From NCBI GenBank assembly GCA_016714015.1, contig JADJNZ010000005.1, forward strand, positions 380,063 to 444,062: a stretch of DNA of 64,000 nt, read 5' to 3'. The notes under the pieces are model-generated. The model searched no databases. It was not told the DNA's origin and saw nothing but the letters and a program-made list of their open reading frames with translations. Source of the stretch: Gemmatimonadota bacterium. Lineage in GTDB: Bacteria > Gemmatimonadota > Gemmatimonadetes > Gemmatimonadales > Gemmatimonadaceae. The translations under genes were made by a program, and so were the position numbers. Below are positions 1-9,115 of the stretch, one piece after another; within the stretch, counting starts at the first letter, position 1, and every line of letters begins with the position of its first letter.

Positions 1-24
1 GTGACCTACCTGCGGCGGCTCTGA
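1..24 (+). CDS. C-terminal tail of an upstream gene (partial)
   Basis: Seven codons (VTYLRRL) and a TGA stop at 22-24 are open from the left edge in frame 1. The next gene starts on a GTG at 26, one base after this stop, so the two were probably co-transcribed. Too short to identify. Confidence 0.4.
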   Translation: MTYLRRL

Positions 25-25
25 C

Positions 26-1288
26 GTGGAACACCAGGGGATCGACGGCATCATCGAGATGGCGCAGGACGGGCGTACCACCGAGGCCCTCGCGGCGCTC
101 GACCTCGTGCTGGCCGAGGTGAACGACGAACCGCGGTTGCACGCGCTGCGCGCCTTCCTCCTCCTCGAGGCTGGCCGATTCGCCGACGCGCAGCGCGCGG
201 CCGAGCTCGCGCACGCGCTCGACGACGAGGACCACCTGCCGCTGCTGGCACTCGCGCGGGTGGCGCTCGCGGCGGGTGAGCCGACCGAGGCGATCGCCCG
301 AGCACGCGCCGCCCATGCGCTCGCGCCGGACGACCACGAGCCGGTCGTGATCGAGGCGCGGGCCCGCGCGCTGCTCGGCCAATGGGACGAGGTCATCGCC
401 CGCGCCGAGTACGTGCTCGCGGAGGATCCGCACAACGCCGAAGCGGCCTTTCTCCGGATCGCCGCGCTCGAGTCCCGCGCCAAGGGCTCGGCGCGGCTCG
501 ATCCGGCCGAGTGGGACCAGCTCGCCGAGCGTTTCCCGCACATCGCGACGGCGCGCGCGGGTCGCGCGTGGACCTTGCTGCACCGCGGCCGGGCGCGGCA
601 GGCGGAGCACGAGTTCCGCGATGCGCTCGCGCTCGACCCGTCCGATCCGTGGGCCAAGGAGGGACTCGTCCTCGCGCTCAAGGCACGGTACCCGGGCTAC
701 ACGCTGCTGCTGCGGTTCTTCTTCTGGCTGCAGTCGCTCCCGCCAGGGACCCAGACGGCGGTGCTGATCGGCGGCGTGCTCGGCACGCGGGTGCTGCGCG
801 GCGTCGCGCAGGCCGATCCGTCACTCGCGCCGTTCATCACGCCGGTCATCTGGCTCTACTTCGGCTTCGTCCTCCTCACCTGGCTCGCGGACCCGCTGCT
901 CAATCTCGCCCTGCTCACCAAGGCGGAGGGCCGCCGGCTCATCGGCGGCGACGAGCGACGCGGCGCGCTCGCCGTGGGGGCGACCCTCGGCGTCGCGCTC
1001 CTCCTCGGTGCGACCGGACTGCTCGCGCCGTGGGGCGCCGCGCTCGGGGCAGCGGCCGCGGTAGGGCTGACGAGCCTGACGACCGCCGCGGGGTTCGCGT
1101 GCGCGCCGGGGACGCAGCGGCGTGGCCTGCTGATCGCCTCCGGTCTGTTCGCCACGCTCGGCGTCGCCTCGCTGGCGTTCCCCGGCGACACGGGAGCACT
1201 GTTCGTCGGCGTCGCGGTCATCGGCGTCGTGATCGGGACCTGGGTGTCGCGACCGCTCATCCGGCGGAGTCACGAACGGCATCGCTGA
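26..1288 (+). CDS. TPR-repeat protein with C-terminal membrane domain
   Basis: A 420-aa protein. Residues 1-220 are alpha-helical tetratricopeptide-like repeats with Ala/Leu-rich pairs and acidic turns, including an ALDLV unit near the start and a repeat ending in LDPSDPWAKEG. Residues about 235-405 hold four or five hydrophobic segments, suggesting a membrane anchor or small integral domain with the TPR part in the cytoplasm. TPRs usually mediate protein-protein contacts; no catalytic motif is visible. The GTG start follows the upstream stop almost directly, implying translational coupling. The specific partner and role cannot be told from sequence. Confidence 0.75.
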   Translation: MEHQGIDGIIEMAQDGRTTEALAALDLVLAEVNDEPRLHALRAFLLLEAGRFADAQRAAELAHALDDEDHLPLLALARVALAAGEPTEAIARARAAHALAPDDHEPVVIEARARALLGQWDEVIARAEYVLAEDPHNAEAAFLRIAALESRAKGSARLDPAEWDQLAERFPHIATARAGRAWTLLHRGRARQAEHEFRDALALDPSDPWAKEGLVLALKARYPGYTLLLRFFFWLQSLPPGTQTAVLIGGVLGTRVLRGVAQADPSLAPFITPVIWLYFGFVLLTWLADPLLNLALLTKAEGRRLIGGDERRGALAVGATLGVALLLGATGLLAPWGAALGAAAAVGLTSLTTAAGFACAPGTQRRGLLIASGLFATLGVASLAFPGDTGALFVGVAVIGVVIGTWVSRPLIRRSHERHR

Positions 1289-1349
1289 GCCACGCGCGCC
1301 GGCGCGCCATCGCCGGATCCGGATCGGAGGCTGCGTGGAGGGAGCGCGA

Positions 1350-1925
1350 ATGGAGTCGATGGGACAGGACTGGTCGGCCGCGTTGATCGCGCTGCTCGCG
1401 CGCTACGACGAACCGCACCGGCGCTATCACACACGCCAGCATCTGGATGAATGCCTGGCGCGCCTCGCGGCGGTCCGCGCCCGCGCCGAGCGGGCCGACG
1501 AGGTCGAACTCGCGCTGCTGTACCACGACGCCGTCTACGACCCGCTCGCCGCCGACAACGAGGCGCGCAGCGCCGACCTCGCCGAGGAGGCGATGCGCGC
1601 GCACGCGGTCCCCGCCGACGCGATCGCGCGCGTGCGCGCCCTCATCCTCGCCACGCGCCACGTGGAGCCGCCGGCGACGCCGGATGAGGCGCTGCTCGTC
1701 GACGTCGATCTGGGCATCCTCGCGGCGGCGCAGGCGCGGTTCGACGAGTACGAACGACAGGTGCGCGAGGAGTACGCATGGGTCCCCGGTCCGCTGTTCC
1801 GGCGCAAGCGACGCGCCGTGCTGGAGGCGTTCCTCGCCCGTCCGCGCATCTATGTGAGCGGGGCGTTCGATCACGATGAGCAGCTGGCGCGCGAGAACCT
1901 CGCGCGGTCGCTCTCGCGACTCTGA
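1350..1925 (+). CDS. HD-superfamily metal-dependent phosphohydrolase (COG4339-like)
   Basis: A 191-aa protein. The motif YHTRQHLDE near residue 30 and YHDAVYD near residue 65 match the short predicted HD-type phosphohydrolases of COG4339, where the paired His/Asp residues would bind a metal. The natural substrate of the family is not established. I prefer the ATG at 1350 over the GTG at 1335 because a strong GGAGGGAG ribosome-binding site lies 5 bp upstream of it. The gene stands alone between a TPR protein and an ABC permease on the same strand, with about 60 and 80 bp gaps. Confidence 0.8.
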   Translation: MESMGQDWSAALIALLARYDEPHRRYHTRQHLDECLARLAAVRARAERADEVELALLYHDAVYDPLAADNEARSADLAEEAMRAHAVPADAIARVRALILATRHVEPPATPDEALLVDVDLGILAAAQARFDEYERQVREEYAWVPGPLFRRKRRAVLEAFLARPRIYVSGAFDHDEQLARENLARSLSRL

Positions 1926-2007
1926 TCCGTTCGTGTCCGTTCGCCACAGCTGAAACCCGGCCCCTGGGGCCGACCGTACCGGAGGCACACCCTCTCCGGT
2001 CCGCCGC

Positions 2008-4431
2008 ATGGCCCAGGTCACCCGCGACATCCAGCTCGGCCTCCGCACCCTGCGGAAGTCCCCCGGTCTCGTCCTCGTCTCCACCATCGCGCTGACGTTC
2101 GGCATCGGCCTCACGACGATGATGTTCTCCATCATCTACGGCGCGATGCTGAAGGGCCTGCCCTTCGAGGACGCCGACCGCATCGTCGCGGTCGCGCTCC
2201 GGAATCCCGAGCGCGAGATCAACCGCGCCCCGTTCGACCTCGCGGACTTCAGCGACCTCGCCGCGCAACAGACCTCGTTCGAGAGATTCGGCGGCTACAC
2301 CGGCGGCACGATGAACGTGAGCGGCACCGAGCGCGCCGAGCGGTACTCGGGGTCGTGGGTGACCGTGGAGGCGTTCGCGATGCCCGGTGTCCGCCCGCTG
2401 CTCGGTCGCGAATTCCTGCCGGGAGAGGACACGCCCACCGGCGCGAAGGTCGCGGTGCTCGGCTACGACATGTGGCAGACCCGCTTCGGCGGCGACCGTG
2501 GCGTGCTCGGCACGACCATCCGCGTGAACGGCGTCCCGTTCGAGGTGGTCGGCGTCATGCCCGACGGCTTCGCCTGGCCCAACAATGACCAGCTCTGGCT
2601 GCCGATGCAGACCGATCCGCTCGTCGGCGGGCGCGACGAGGGACTCTCCCTTCAGGTCGCCGGTACGCTGAAGCCGGGCGTGACGCGCACGCAGGCCGAG
2701 ACCGAACTCAACACCATCCTCCAGCGGCTCGGCGAGACCTATCCGGCCACGGGGAAGGGGCACGCGGCGATCGTCGCGCCCTTCACCGACTTCTTCATCG
2801 GACCCGAGCCGCGGCAGCTGCTGTGGACGATGCTCGGCGCCGTCTTCTTCGTGCTGCTGATCGCCTGTTCGAACGTCGCGAACCTGCTGCTCGACCGGGC
2901 AGCGCATCGGTCCAAGGAGGTCGGTGTGCGCGCCGCCCTCGGCGCGTCGCGCGGCGCGATCGTCCGGATCTTCCTCGCCGAGGCGTTCGTGCTCGCGCTG
3001 CTCGGTACCACGCTGGGCATCGTGGTGGCCAAGCTCGGGATCGACGGCTTCAACCGCGCCATCGCGAGCACGCAGCCGCCGTTCTTCATCTCCATCGGCC
3101 TCCACCCGCCCGTGCTCGCGTTCGCGATCGGCGTGGCGCTCCTCGCGACGCTCTTCTCGGGGCTCATCCCCGCCATCCAGGCCTCGCGGCCGGACATCGC
3201 CGAGGTGCTCAAGGACGAGTCGCGCGGCGCGTCGTCGTTCCAGATCGGCCGCATCAGCAAGGCGCTCATCGTGTTCGAGATCGCCCTCTCCTGCGGCCTG
3301 CTCGTCGCGGCGGGCCTCATGACCAAGAGCGTCAGTCGCACGCGGACGATGGACACCGGCTTCACGATGGCCTCCGTCTTCACCGCGCGCGTCGGCTTCC
3401 CCGCCGCGTACACCGACACCATCCGGCAGCGGCAGTTCTTCGAGCAGCTCGGCGAGCGGGTCGCCGGCATGCCCGGCGTGCAAGCGGCCGCGATCGCGTC
3501 AGGGCTCCCGGGGGCGCAGCAGGGCCTGAACGGCAACCGGCTCTCCGTCGAGGGGAAGGAGTACGCCACCGATCGCGATCGACCCGTCGTCGATGTCGGC
3601 GCGGTCTCGCCCGGCTTCTTCAGCGCGCTCGAGATCCCGCTCCGGCAGGGCCGACTGTTCGAGGCGAGCGACCGCCTCGAGGCGCTCCCGGTCGCGGTGG
3701 TCACGGAGCGGTTCGTCGAGCAGCATCTCGAGGGACGGCCGGCGCTCGGCGCGCGGATCCGGCTCGGCGGTGCGGAGACCACCGATCCGTGGCTGACGAT
3801 CGTCGGCGTCGTGCCGAACGTCTTCAGCGGGGACCCGGAGGACCGATATCCGTCCGTGGTGTTCCGCCCGTTCGCGCAGGCGCCGTCGAGCTTCGCGTAC
3901 GTCGCAGCGCGTGTCACCGGCGGAGACCCGTTGGTCCTCGCCGACCCGGTACGCGAGGCCGTGGCGTCGCTCGATCCCGATCTCCCCATCTACTGGCCGA
4001 TGACGCTCGACGCGGCGGTCGCCGAACCGCTCTGGTTCGTGCGGGTGTTCGGGACGATGTTCATGCTGTTCGGCGCGGTCGCGCTGTTCCTGGCGAGCAT
4101 CGGGCTGTATGCGGTGATGTCGTTCTCCGTGGGCCGCCGCACGCGCGAGGTGGGGATCCGCATGGCCCTCGGCGCGACGGCGCGCGACGTGGTCGCGTTG
4201 CTGCTCGGGCAGGGGTTCCGCCAGCTCTTCGTCGGCCTGACGATCGGGCTCGTGCTCGCCTGGTCCGTGGCGAGCCTGATGCAGGTGGTGCTGTTCGGCG
4301 TCGAGCCGCACGATCCGTTCGTGTTCGGCGGCGTGGCGCTCACGCTCGCCGCGACGGGCACGCTCGCCTGCCTGTTGCCGGCGCGGCGGGCGACGCGCAT
4401 CGATCCCTCGGACGCGATGCGCGCCGAATAG
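2008..4431 (+). CDS. ADOP-family MacB-like ABC transporter permease
   Basis: An 807-aa permease with two FtsX/MacB units in one chain. A first transmembrane helix (residues about 20-42) is followed by a MacB-type periplasmic domain to about 260, three helices (about 270-400), another helix near 420, a second periplasmic domain, and three C-terminal helices. The FtsX signature appears twice, as EVGVRAALGASRG and EVGIRMALGATARDV. This duplicated layout is typical of the ADOP proteins common in Acidobacteriota and Gemmatimonadota. No ATPase gene is adjacent, so its NBD partner is elsewhere. Substrate unknown; macrolide or peptide export is only a family-level guess. Confidence 0.9.
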   Translation: MAQVTRDIQLGLRTLRKSPGLVLVSTIALTFGIGLTTMMFSIIYGAMLKGLPFEDADRIVAVALRNPEREINRAPFDLADFSDLAAQQTSFERFGGYTGGTMNVSGTERAERYSGSWVTVEAFAMPGVRPLLGREFLPGEDTPTGAKVAVLGYDMWQTRFGGDRGVLGTTIRVNGVPFEVVGVMPDGFAWPNNDQLWLPMQTDPLVGGRDEGLSLQVAGTLKPGVTRTQAETELNTILQRLGETYPATGKGHAAIVAPFTDFFIGPEPRQLLWTMLGAVFFVLLIACSNVANLLLDRAAHRSKEVGVRAALGASRGAIVRIFLAEAFVLALLGTTLGIVVAKLGIDGFNRAIASTQPPFFISIGLHPPVLAFAIGVALLATLFSGLIPAIQASRPDIAEVLKDESRGASSFQIGRISKALIVFEIALSCGLLVAAGLMTKSVSRTRTMDTGFTMASVFTARVGFPAAYTDTIRQRQFFEQLGERVAGMPGVQAAAIASGLPGAQQGLNGNRLSVEGKEYATDRDRPVVDVGAVSPGFFSALEIPLRQGRLFEASDRLEALPVAVVTERFVEQHLEGRPALGARIRLGGAETTDPWLTIVGVVPNVFSGDPEDRYPSVVFRPFAQAPSSFAYVAARVTGGDPLVLADPVREAVASLDPDLPIYWPMTLDAAVAEPLWFVRVFGTMFMLFGAVALFLASIGLYAVMSFSVGRRTREVGIRMALGATARDVVALLLGQGFRQLFVGLTIGLVLAWSVASLMQVVLFGVEPHDPFVFGGVALTLAATGTLACLLPARRATRIDPSDAMRAE

Positions 4432-4486
4432 CCGCGTCGGGCGGCGGGAGGGAGTAAGTTTGCCGGGCCACCACTCGAGGCCCCGC

Positions 4487-5560
4487 ATGTCCCTCCGACC
4501 GATTTCCGCGCGACTGCTGGCCGCGGCCCTCTGGGCCGCGTCCGGCGTCGCCTGCTCCCGCCCCGCCGCCACCGCCGCGCCCATCACCGTCGCGGCGACC
4601 GCGCAGTCGAGCGGCACCACGCAGCTGCTCATCGCCGTGCACGCGGTGGACGATTCGGTCGTCTGGGCGAGCGGCGCGCGCGGCACGGTGATCCGCACGA
4701 CGGACGGCGGTGCGCACTGGACCGCGATGCGCGTGCCGGGCGCCGACTCGCTCCAGTTCCGCGACGTCCACGCCGTCGATGCGCGCACCGCCTGGGTGCT
4801 GAGCATCGGCAATGGGGCAATGTCCCGCATCTATCGAACCGATGACGGCGGCACGACCTGGACGCGGCAGTTCACCAATCCCGACCCGAACGCGTTCTAC
4901 GATTGCCTCGAGTTCTGGGATGCGCGCCGCGGCCTCGCGATCGGGGACGCGATCGGCACCGAGATGGCGGTGCTGCGCACCGACGACGGCGGCGCGCACT
5001 GGACGCGCATCGCGCCGTCGAGCCTGCCGCGGGCGCAGGCGAACGAGGGGAGCTTCGCGGCGAGCGGCACCTGCATCGCCATGCACGGGTCAGGGCGCGC
5101 CTGGATCGTGATGAACAGCCCGGCCGCCTCGCGACTCATCCGCACCGTGGACTTCGGACGCACCTGGGCGCTGGAGACTCTCCCCATCACCACGCGGGAA
5201 GGGAGCGGCACGCAGTCGGTCATCTTCCGCGATGCGCGCCACGGGATGGTGCTTGGCGGCGGCTACCAGGTCCGGCAGGGAGACACGCTCATCGCGGTGA
5301 CGGAGGACGGCGGCGACACCTGGGTCCCGCGCAGCGCGCCGGCGTTCAAGGTCGGGACGTGGGGCGGGAGCTGGGTCCCGGCGGCTCGGACTCCGACGGC
5401 GGTGGCGGTCGGTCCGAGCGGGAGCGCGTGGACGCGCGACGACGGGCGGACGTGGGTCGCGATCGACACGCTCAACTACTGGTCGGTCGGCTTCTCCTCG
5501 CGCCGCACCGGCTGGGCGGTCGGCACGCAGGGTCGCGTCACGCGCCTCGACGGCTGGTGA
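4487..5560 (+). CDS. Exported BNR/Ycf48-like beta-propeller protein, probable lipoprotein
   Basis: A 357-aa protein made of repeated Asp-box (BNR) units such as RTTDGGAHWTAM, YRTDDGGTTWTRQF, RTDDGGAHWTRI and TEDGGDTWVPR. These form a seven-bladed propeller as in plant/bacterial Ycf48 and sialidase-like proteins. The N-terminus is a signal peptide ending at SGVAC, a possible though imperfect lipobox. I chose the ATG at 4487, where the signal peptide starts, rather than 4460. No sialidase catalytic residues can be assigned, so a binding or assembly role is more likely than hydrolysis. The 3' end overlaps the convergent arsR gene by 23 bp. Confidence 0.8.
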   Translation: MSLRPISARLLAAALWAASGVACSRPAATAAPITVAATAQSSGTTQLLIAVHAVDDSVVWASGARGTVIRTTDGGAHWTAMRVPGADSLQFRDVHAVDARTAWVLSIGNGAMSRIYRTDDGGTTWTRQFTNPDPNAFYDCLEFWDARRGLAIGDAIGTEMAVLRTDDGGAHWTRIAPSSLPRAQANEGSFAASGTCIAMHGSGRAWIVMNSPAASRLIRTVDFGRTWALETLPITTREGSGTQSVIFRDARHGMVLGGGYQVRQGDTLIAVTEDGGDTWVPRSAPAFKVGTWGGSWVPAARTPTAVAVGPSGSAWTRDDGRTWVAIDTLNYWSVGFSSRRTGWAVGTQGRVTRLDGW

Positions 5561-5900
5561 GCGTGTCGCGGGCGGAGGCGAGGTCGTCCTCGAGCCGCCC
5601 GCACATGATCTCGCAGAGGGCGAGCACGTCGTCGTCGGCGAGGGCGTAGTGCACGAACAGCCCGCGGCGCGTGCGCGAGAGGAACCCGGCGGCGTGCAGC
5701 TGCTGGAGGTGCTTGGAGAGGTTCCCCTGCCCGAGTCCCGTCTTGGCGACGAGCTCGGTGACCGTGAGCGGCCCATGCTCCAGGGCGTGCAGGATGCCGA
5801 GTCGTGCCGGTTCGGCGAGGGCGCGGAACCGGCCGGCGATCATCGCCAGGAGTTCGGGGGTCGCGGCGCGCTTGACGGAAGGGCGGACCTTGAGGGCCAT
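5538..5900 (-). CDS. ArsR/SmtB-family winged-helix regulator with C-terminal CxxxC
   Basis: A 120-aa protein with an ArsR-type winged helix: ALAEPARLGILHAL followed by the recognition-helix region GLGQGNLSKHLQQL and a wing with RRGLFVHYAL. The only cysteines are a CEIMC pair near the C-terminus, a plausible thiol or metal/persulfide sensor, although different in position from SqrR/BigR. The start is the ATG at 5900 (MALKVRP); the longer open frame upstream is not protein-like. It diverges from an exported protein at 6028, and a 10-bp element in its promoter recurs before the thiosulfate-oxidation operon, so a sulfur-responsive repressor is a reasonable inference. Confidence 0.85.
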   Translation of the reverse strand: MALKVRPSVKRAATPELLAMIAGRFRALAEPARLGILHALEHGPLTVTELVAKTGLGQGNLSKHLQQLHAAGFLSRTRRGLFVHYALADDDVLALCEIMCGRLEDDLASARDTLTSRRGA

Positions 5901-6010
5901 GGCTCGTAAGGTAGCGGGGGCGGGGTAGCAGGCGCGAGGTAGCGGCGCCGGGGAGGTTTCCCCCTGCGGATGTCGGTCATTCCACCATTGCCGGCCCGGA
6001 TTCCTGATTG

Positions 6011-6035
6011 TATGCAGTATAGGGCATATGGTAAT
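6011..6035. promoter_or_regulatory. Candidate ArsR operator / divergent promoter
   Basis: TATGC at 6011-6015 and GCATA at 6024-6028 form an inverted repeat with an 8-bp spacer. Overlapping it on the minus strand is ATTACCATAT (6035-6026). The same sequence with one transition, ATTACCGTAT, lies upstream of tsdA. The site lies between arsR (minus) and the gene starting at 6028 (plus) and overlaps the latter's start codon. Confidence 0.4.
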
Positions 6036-7083
6036 CCGAGACTTCCTCCTGCGTCTCCCTGGTGCGGCGATCGTCTGCGGCGCCGTGGCGGCCGCCGCGC
6101 CCGCGCCCGCGGTCGCGCAGGAGCATTCCGCGGGCGCGACGGCGCGATCGATCGCTCCCCGCTGGACGGTAGTGGCACCGGATGCGGCGCTCGCCTGGTT
6201 CGCGCTCCTCGCGGATCTGCGGCTCGGGGGCGCCGGCGCGCTCGACTTCACCGCATCGCGCGCGTCGGCTCCCCGCGAGTCCGCGCCGCTCCGCGCGCTC
6301 GCACTCGCCCTCGCCGGGACTCGCGACGGGGAGATCCTCCACTTCGTTCCGCTCTACCATCCGTCGGCCGATCGGGCCGCGCTCGCGGCCGCCCTCCTCG
6401 GCGCGGCCGGTGACGGCGCGCCGTCGGCGCGCGCGACGCTCCTCACCGGTGCGCTCCGGGGCGCGTTCACGCCCGCGAGGCGCCGCGACCTCCTGCCGCC
6501 GCTGGCCGATGCGCTCCGGCGCGCCGTCCCGGCCGTGCCGGACGCGGCGCGACTCGCGAGCTGGCAACGGCTGTTCGACGACGAGTTCGGCCCGGCGCTC
6601 GCGCCATGGCTCCGCCTCGAATCGCTCGACGACGGCCGGCTCATCATCGCGCCGGGCATCGGCCCCGAAGGGCGGATCTTCGCGGCGACGGCGGACCGCC
6701 GCGACAATCTCGTCGCGGTCGGCAGCTTCCCCGACGATGCCGATCCGGCGGCCCCGCTCCATGCCTTCACGCGTGAGATCTGTTTTCCCGCGGTGACGCG
6801 CGCGTCCCAGGCGGCGCGCCTCGATGCGCGCGACCCGCGCGCCGCGCGGCGCGCGAGTCTCGCCGCGGTACGCTGCGGCGCCGCGCTCCTCGACGTGCGC
6901 CTGCCGTCGCGTGCCGCGGCGTATCGGGCGTTCTGGATCCGTCGGGTCGATGCGCGCGCCGCGACGACCGCGGACGGAGGCCTCGACGCGGAGTTCGATC
7001 GTCACTTCCCGCCCGACCAGACGTTCGCCGCGGCACTCGCGCGCGAACTCAAGCGACTCGCTCACTCTCCCGGTGGCCCCTGA
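6028..7083 (+). CDS. Exported protein of unknown function
   Basis: A 351-aa protein with a signal peptide (positive start, hydrophobic stretch, likely cleavage after PAVAQ near residue 31). The mature part is Ala/Arg-rich and mostly helical, with no motif I recognise. It has two cysteines about 75 residues apart (CFPAV and VRCGA) that could form a disulfide. The ATG lies within the putative regulatory dyad and lacks a Shine-Dalgarno sequence, suggesting a leaderless transcript. It diverges from arsR and is followed 55 bp later by a FadL-type porin. Its role may be linked to the ArsR regulon, but that is inference only. Confidence 0.6.
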   Translation: MVIRDFLLRLPGAAIVCGAVAAAAPAPAVAQEHSAGATARSIAPRWTVVAPDAALAWFALLADLRLGGAGALDFTASRASAPRESAPLRALALALAGTRDGEILHFVPLYHPSADRAALAAALLGAAGDGAPSARATLLTGALRGAFTPARRRDLLPPLADALRRAVPAVPDAARLASWQRLFDDEFGPALAPWLRLESLDDGRLIIAPGIGPEGRIFAATADRRDNLVAVGSFPDDADPAAPLHAFTREICFPAVTRASQAARLDARDPRAARRASLAAVRCGAALLDVRLPSRAAAYRAFWIRRVDARAATTADGGLDAEFDRHFPPDQTFAAALARELKRLAHSPGGP

Positions 7084-7138
7084 GAGCGCCATCGGCTCCC
7101 TCCCATTCACGCCGTTCCGGCAGCAGGAGGTCCGACAC

Positions 7139-8458
7139 ATGCGGTTCCCATCGATCCTGGCCCTCGCAGCCCTCACGCTCGTCACCGTGCCGCGCGAAGC
7201 GCGCGCGACCGACGGGCATCTCCTCCATGGCGTCGGCGCCGTGAACTCGGCGCTCGGCGGCATCGGCATCGCCTCCAACCAGAGCCTCCTCGGCTCCTTC
7301 TTCACCAACCCGGCCGGCCTGGCCGCGTTCGACGGCACCAACCTGGAGATGGGCTTCGAGCTCATGAAGCCCGAGCGCACCGTCTCGTCGAGCTTCGGCC
7401 CGATGAGCGGCAGCACCACGAGCGATGCGGACTGGACGCCCATCCCCGCCTTCGGCTTCAGCACGCGCCTCGACAACGGCGTCGTGATCGGGCTCGCGGG
7501 GCTCGGCATCGGCGGATTCGGCGTGAATTACGCGGCGGACCCGGCCAACCCGATCCTCATGCCGCGGCCGAACGGCTTCGGGAGCGTCTACTCGAACTTC
7601 CAGCTCATGAAGATCTCGCCGGCGATCGCGTGGAAGGCGGGCGAGAAGCTGAGCATCGGTCTCGCCGCGAACATCGACTGGTCGTCGCTCGCCGTCGATC
7701 CGATGCCGATCGCCGCGCCGGACTACGATCCGGGCGTGGACCTCACGCCGGGCACCGCCGATGACCGGTCGTTCTATCCGAGCGCGGCCGCCGCCGATGC
7801 CGTGTTCGGCTTCGGGTTCCAGGCCGGCCTGCAGTACGCGCTCACGCCCACCGTGGCGCTCGGCCTCGCCTACACGTCGCCGCAGATGTTCAGCGACTTC
7901 GAGTTCACCATGACGCACGCGAACCCGAACCTGCCGAACTACGGCACGGCGCGCACCGTCGCCTTCCGCATGGACGTGCCCGCGATCTACGGTGTGGGCG
8001 TCTCCCTGCGTCCGAGCGACCGGCTCGAGTTCGGCCTCGATGCGAAGTACGTGACGTACGGCAGCACCAAGGGCTTCGAGGAGAAGGGATACGACGCGGA
8101 CGGGTCGGTGCGGGGCTTCGGCTGGGAGGACATCGCCGTCGTGGCCGCCGGCCTGCAGTTCAAGCCGAGCGACCGGCTGACGCTCCGCGGCGGATACAAC
8201 TACTCGGGCAATCCCATCCCCGACGAGCAGTCGATGTTCAACATCCCGGCGCCCGCCGTCGTGCAGCACCACCTGACGGGTGGCATCGGATTCGCCATCG
8301 CCAATGGCGTCGAGCTCAACATCTCGGCCTACAAGGCGCTCGAGAACTCGATCGAGGGCGCGATGTATCGCCCGACCGCGGTGCCGGGGACGACGGTGAA
8401 GAGCGCGATGTCGGAGACGTCGCTCCTCGTCGGCTTCACCTTCCGGCCGGCGAAGTGA
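7139..8458 (+). CDS. OmpP1/FadL/TodX-family outer membrane transport protein
   Basis: A 439-aa outer-membrane beta-barrel of the FadL family, which passes hydrophobic compounds such as fatty acids or aromatics across the outer membrane. After a signal peptide ending near REARAT, the mature N-terminus has GVGAVNSALGGIGIA and FFTNPAGLAAF, matching the FadL hatch region. The rest shows alternating amphipathic strands and ends in aromatic TFRPAK. An AGGAGG ribosome-binding site at 7125-7130 sits 8 bp before the ATG at 7139. A strong hairpin terminator follows at 8497. Substrate cannot be predicted; proximity to sulfur and ArsR genes may be coincidental. Confidence 0.88.
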   Translation: MRFPSILALAALTLVTVPREARATDGHLLHGVGAVNSALGGIGIASNQSLLGSFFTNPAGLAAFDGTNLEMGFELMKPERTVSSSFGPMSGSTTSDADWTPIPAFGFSTRLDNGVVIGLAGLGIGGFGVNYAADPANPILMPRPNGFGSVYSNFQLMKISPAIAWKAGEKLSIGLAANIDWSSLAVDPMPIAAPDYDPGVDLTPGTADDRSFYPSAAAADAVFGFGFQAGLQYALTPTVALGLAYTSPQMFSDFEFTMTHANPNLPNYGTARTVAFRMDVPAIYGVGVSLRPSDRLEFGLDAKYVTYGSTKGFEEKGYDADGSVRGFGWEDIAVVAAGLQFKPSDRLTLRGGYNYSGNPIPDEQSMFNIPAPAVVQHHLTGGIGFAIANGVELNISAYKALENSIEGAMYRPTAVPGTTVKSAMSETSLLVGFTFRPAK

Positions 8459-8496
8459 GGCGCTGAGCGGTCGCCGGACCCCCGGCAGGGAACGTC

Positions 8497-8530
8497 GAAG
8501 CGCCCGGCGGAGCGATCCGCCGGGCGCTTC
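8497..8530. terminator. Bidirectional hairpin terminator
   Basis: A perfect 15-bp stem (GAAGCGCCCGGCGGA and its complement) with a 4-nt GCGA loop lies between the convergent FadL gene (plus) and the YeeE-type transporter (minus). There is no long T-run, as is common in GC-rich genomes. Confidence 0.8.
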
Positions 8531-8570
8531 GTGCTCGTGCGACGTGCTGGCGCCGGTCGGCGCGCGAGGG

Positions 8571-9113
8571 TCAGCCGGCCTTCTTGACGTCCGTCGGCAG
8601 CAGCTTGATGACCGTGAGGAAGATCGCGCCGACGATCAGCGCCATCACGAACGGGTTCACGTGGAGCACGTCCGCGAGGGTGATCTTCCCGAAGTTCGCC
8701 ATCTTCACGATCGGATCGATGAGCGTCGTGTAGACGAGCGTGAAGACGAGCGCGCCGACCACGCCGCCACCGATCGCCGCGATCGCATCGGTGCGCCCCT
8801 CGCCGATGCCGACGACGCAGGTGCCCGGGCAGTAGCCGCCGATGCCGAAGCCCACGCCGAAGATGAGGCCGCCGAGGAGCACGCCGACGACGAAGGTCGG
8901 CTTCACGTCGAGGTGCAGGATCTGCGGGGCGAAGGTCGAGATGCCATACGTGACGATCATGCCCACGGCGATCGTGAGCGCCATGAACTTGATGACCGAG
9001 AGGTTCTCGAGGCGCAGGTTCTTCGTGATCATCGCGGGGCTCGAGGCCTTCACGCGCTGGATGAAGAAGCCCATGCCGACGCCGATCAGGATGGAGAGGA
9101 TGGGGATGAGCAT
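8571..9113 (-). CDS. YeeE/YedE-family sulfur transporter, second half
   Basis: A 180-aa integral membrane protein with about four or five helices and the conserved segment FGIGGYCPGTCVVGIGEGR. The Gly/Cys signature is that of YeeE/YedE (TsuA-like) proteins, where cysteines relay thiosulfate or related sulfur species through the membrane. The start is the ATG at 9113 (MLIPIL), only 2 bp after the stop of the companion half-transporter. The pair therefore looks like a split two-subunit transporter. It is the last gene of the minus-strand sulfur operon and is followed by a strong terminator. Confidence 0.88.
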   Translation of the reverse strand: MLIPILSILIGVGMGFFIQRVKASSPAMITKNLRLENLSVIKFMALTIAVGMIVTYGISTFAPQILHLDVKPTFVVGVLLGGLIFGVGFGIGGYCPGTCVVGIGEGRTDAIAAIGGGVVGALVFTLVYTTLIDPIVKMANFGKITLADVLHVNPFVMALIVGAIFLTVIKLLPTDVKKAG

Positions 9114-9115
9114 GG

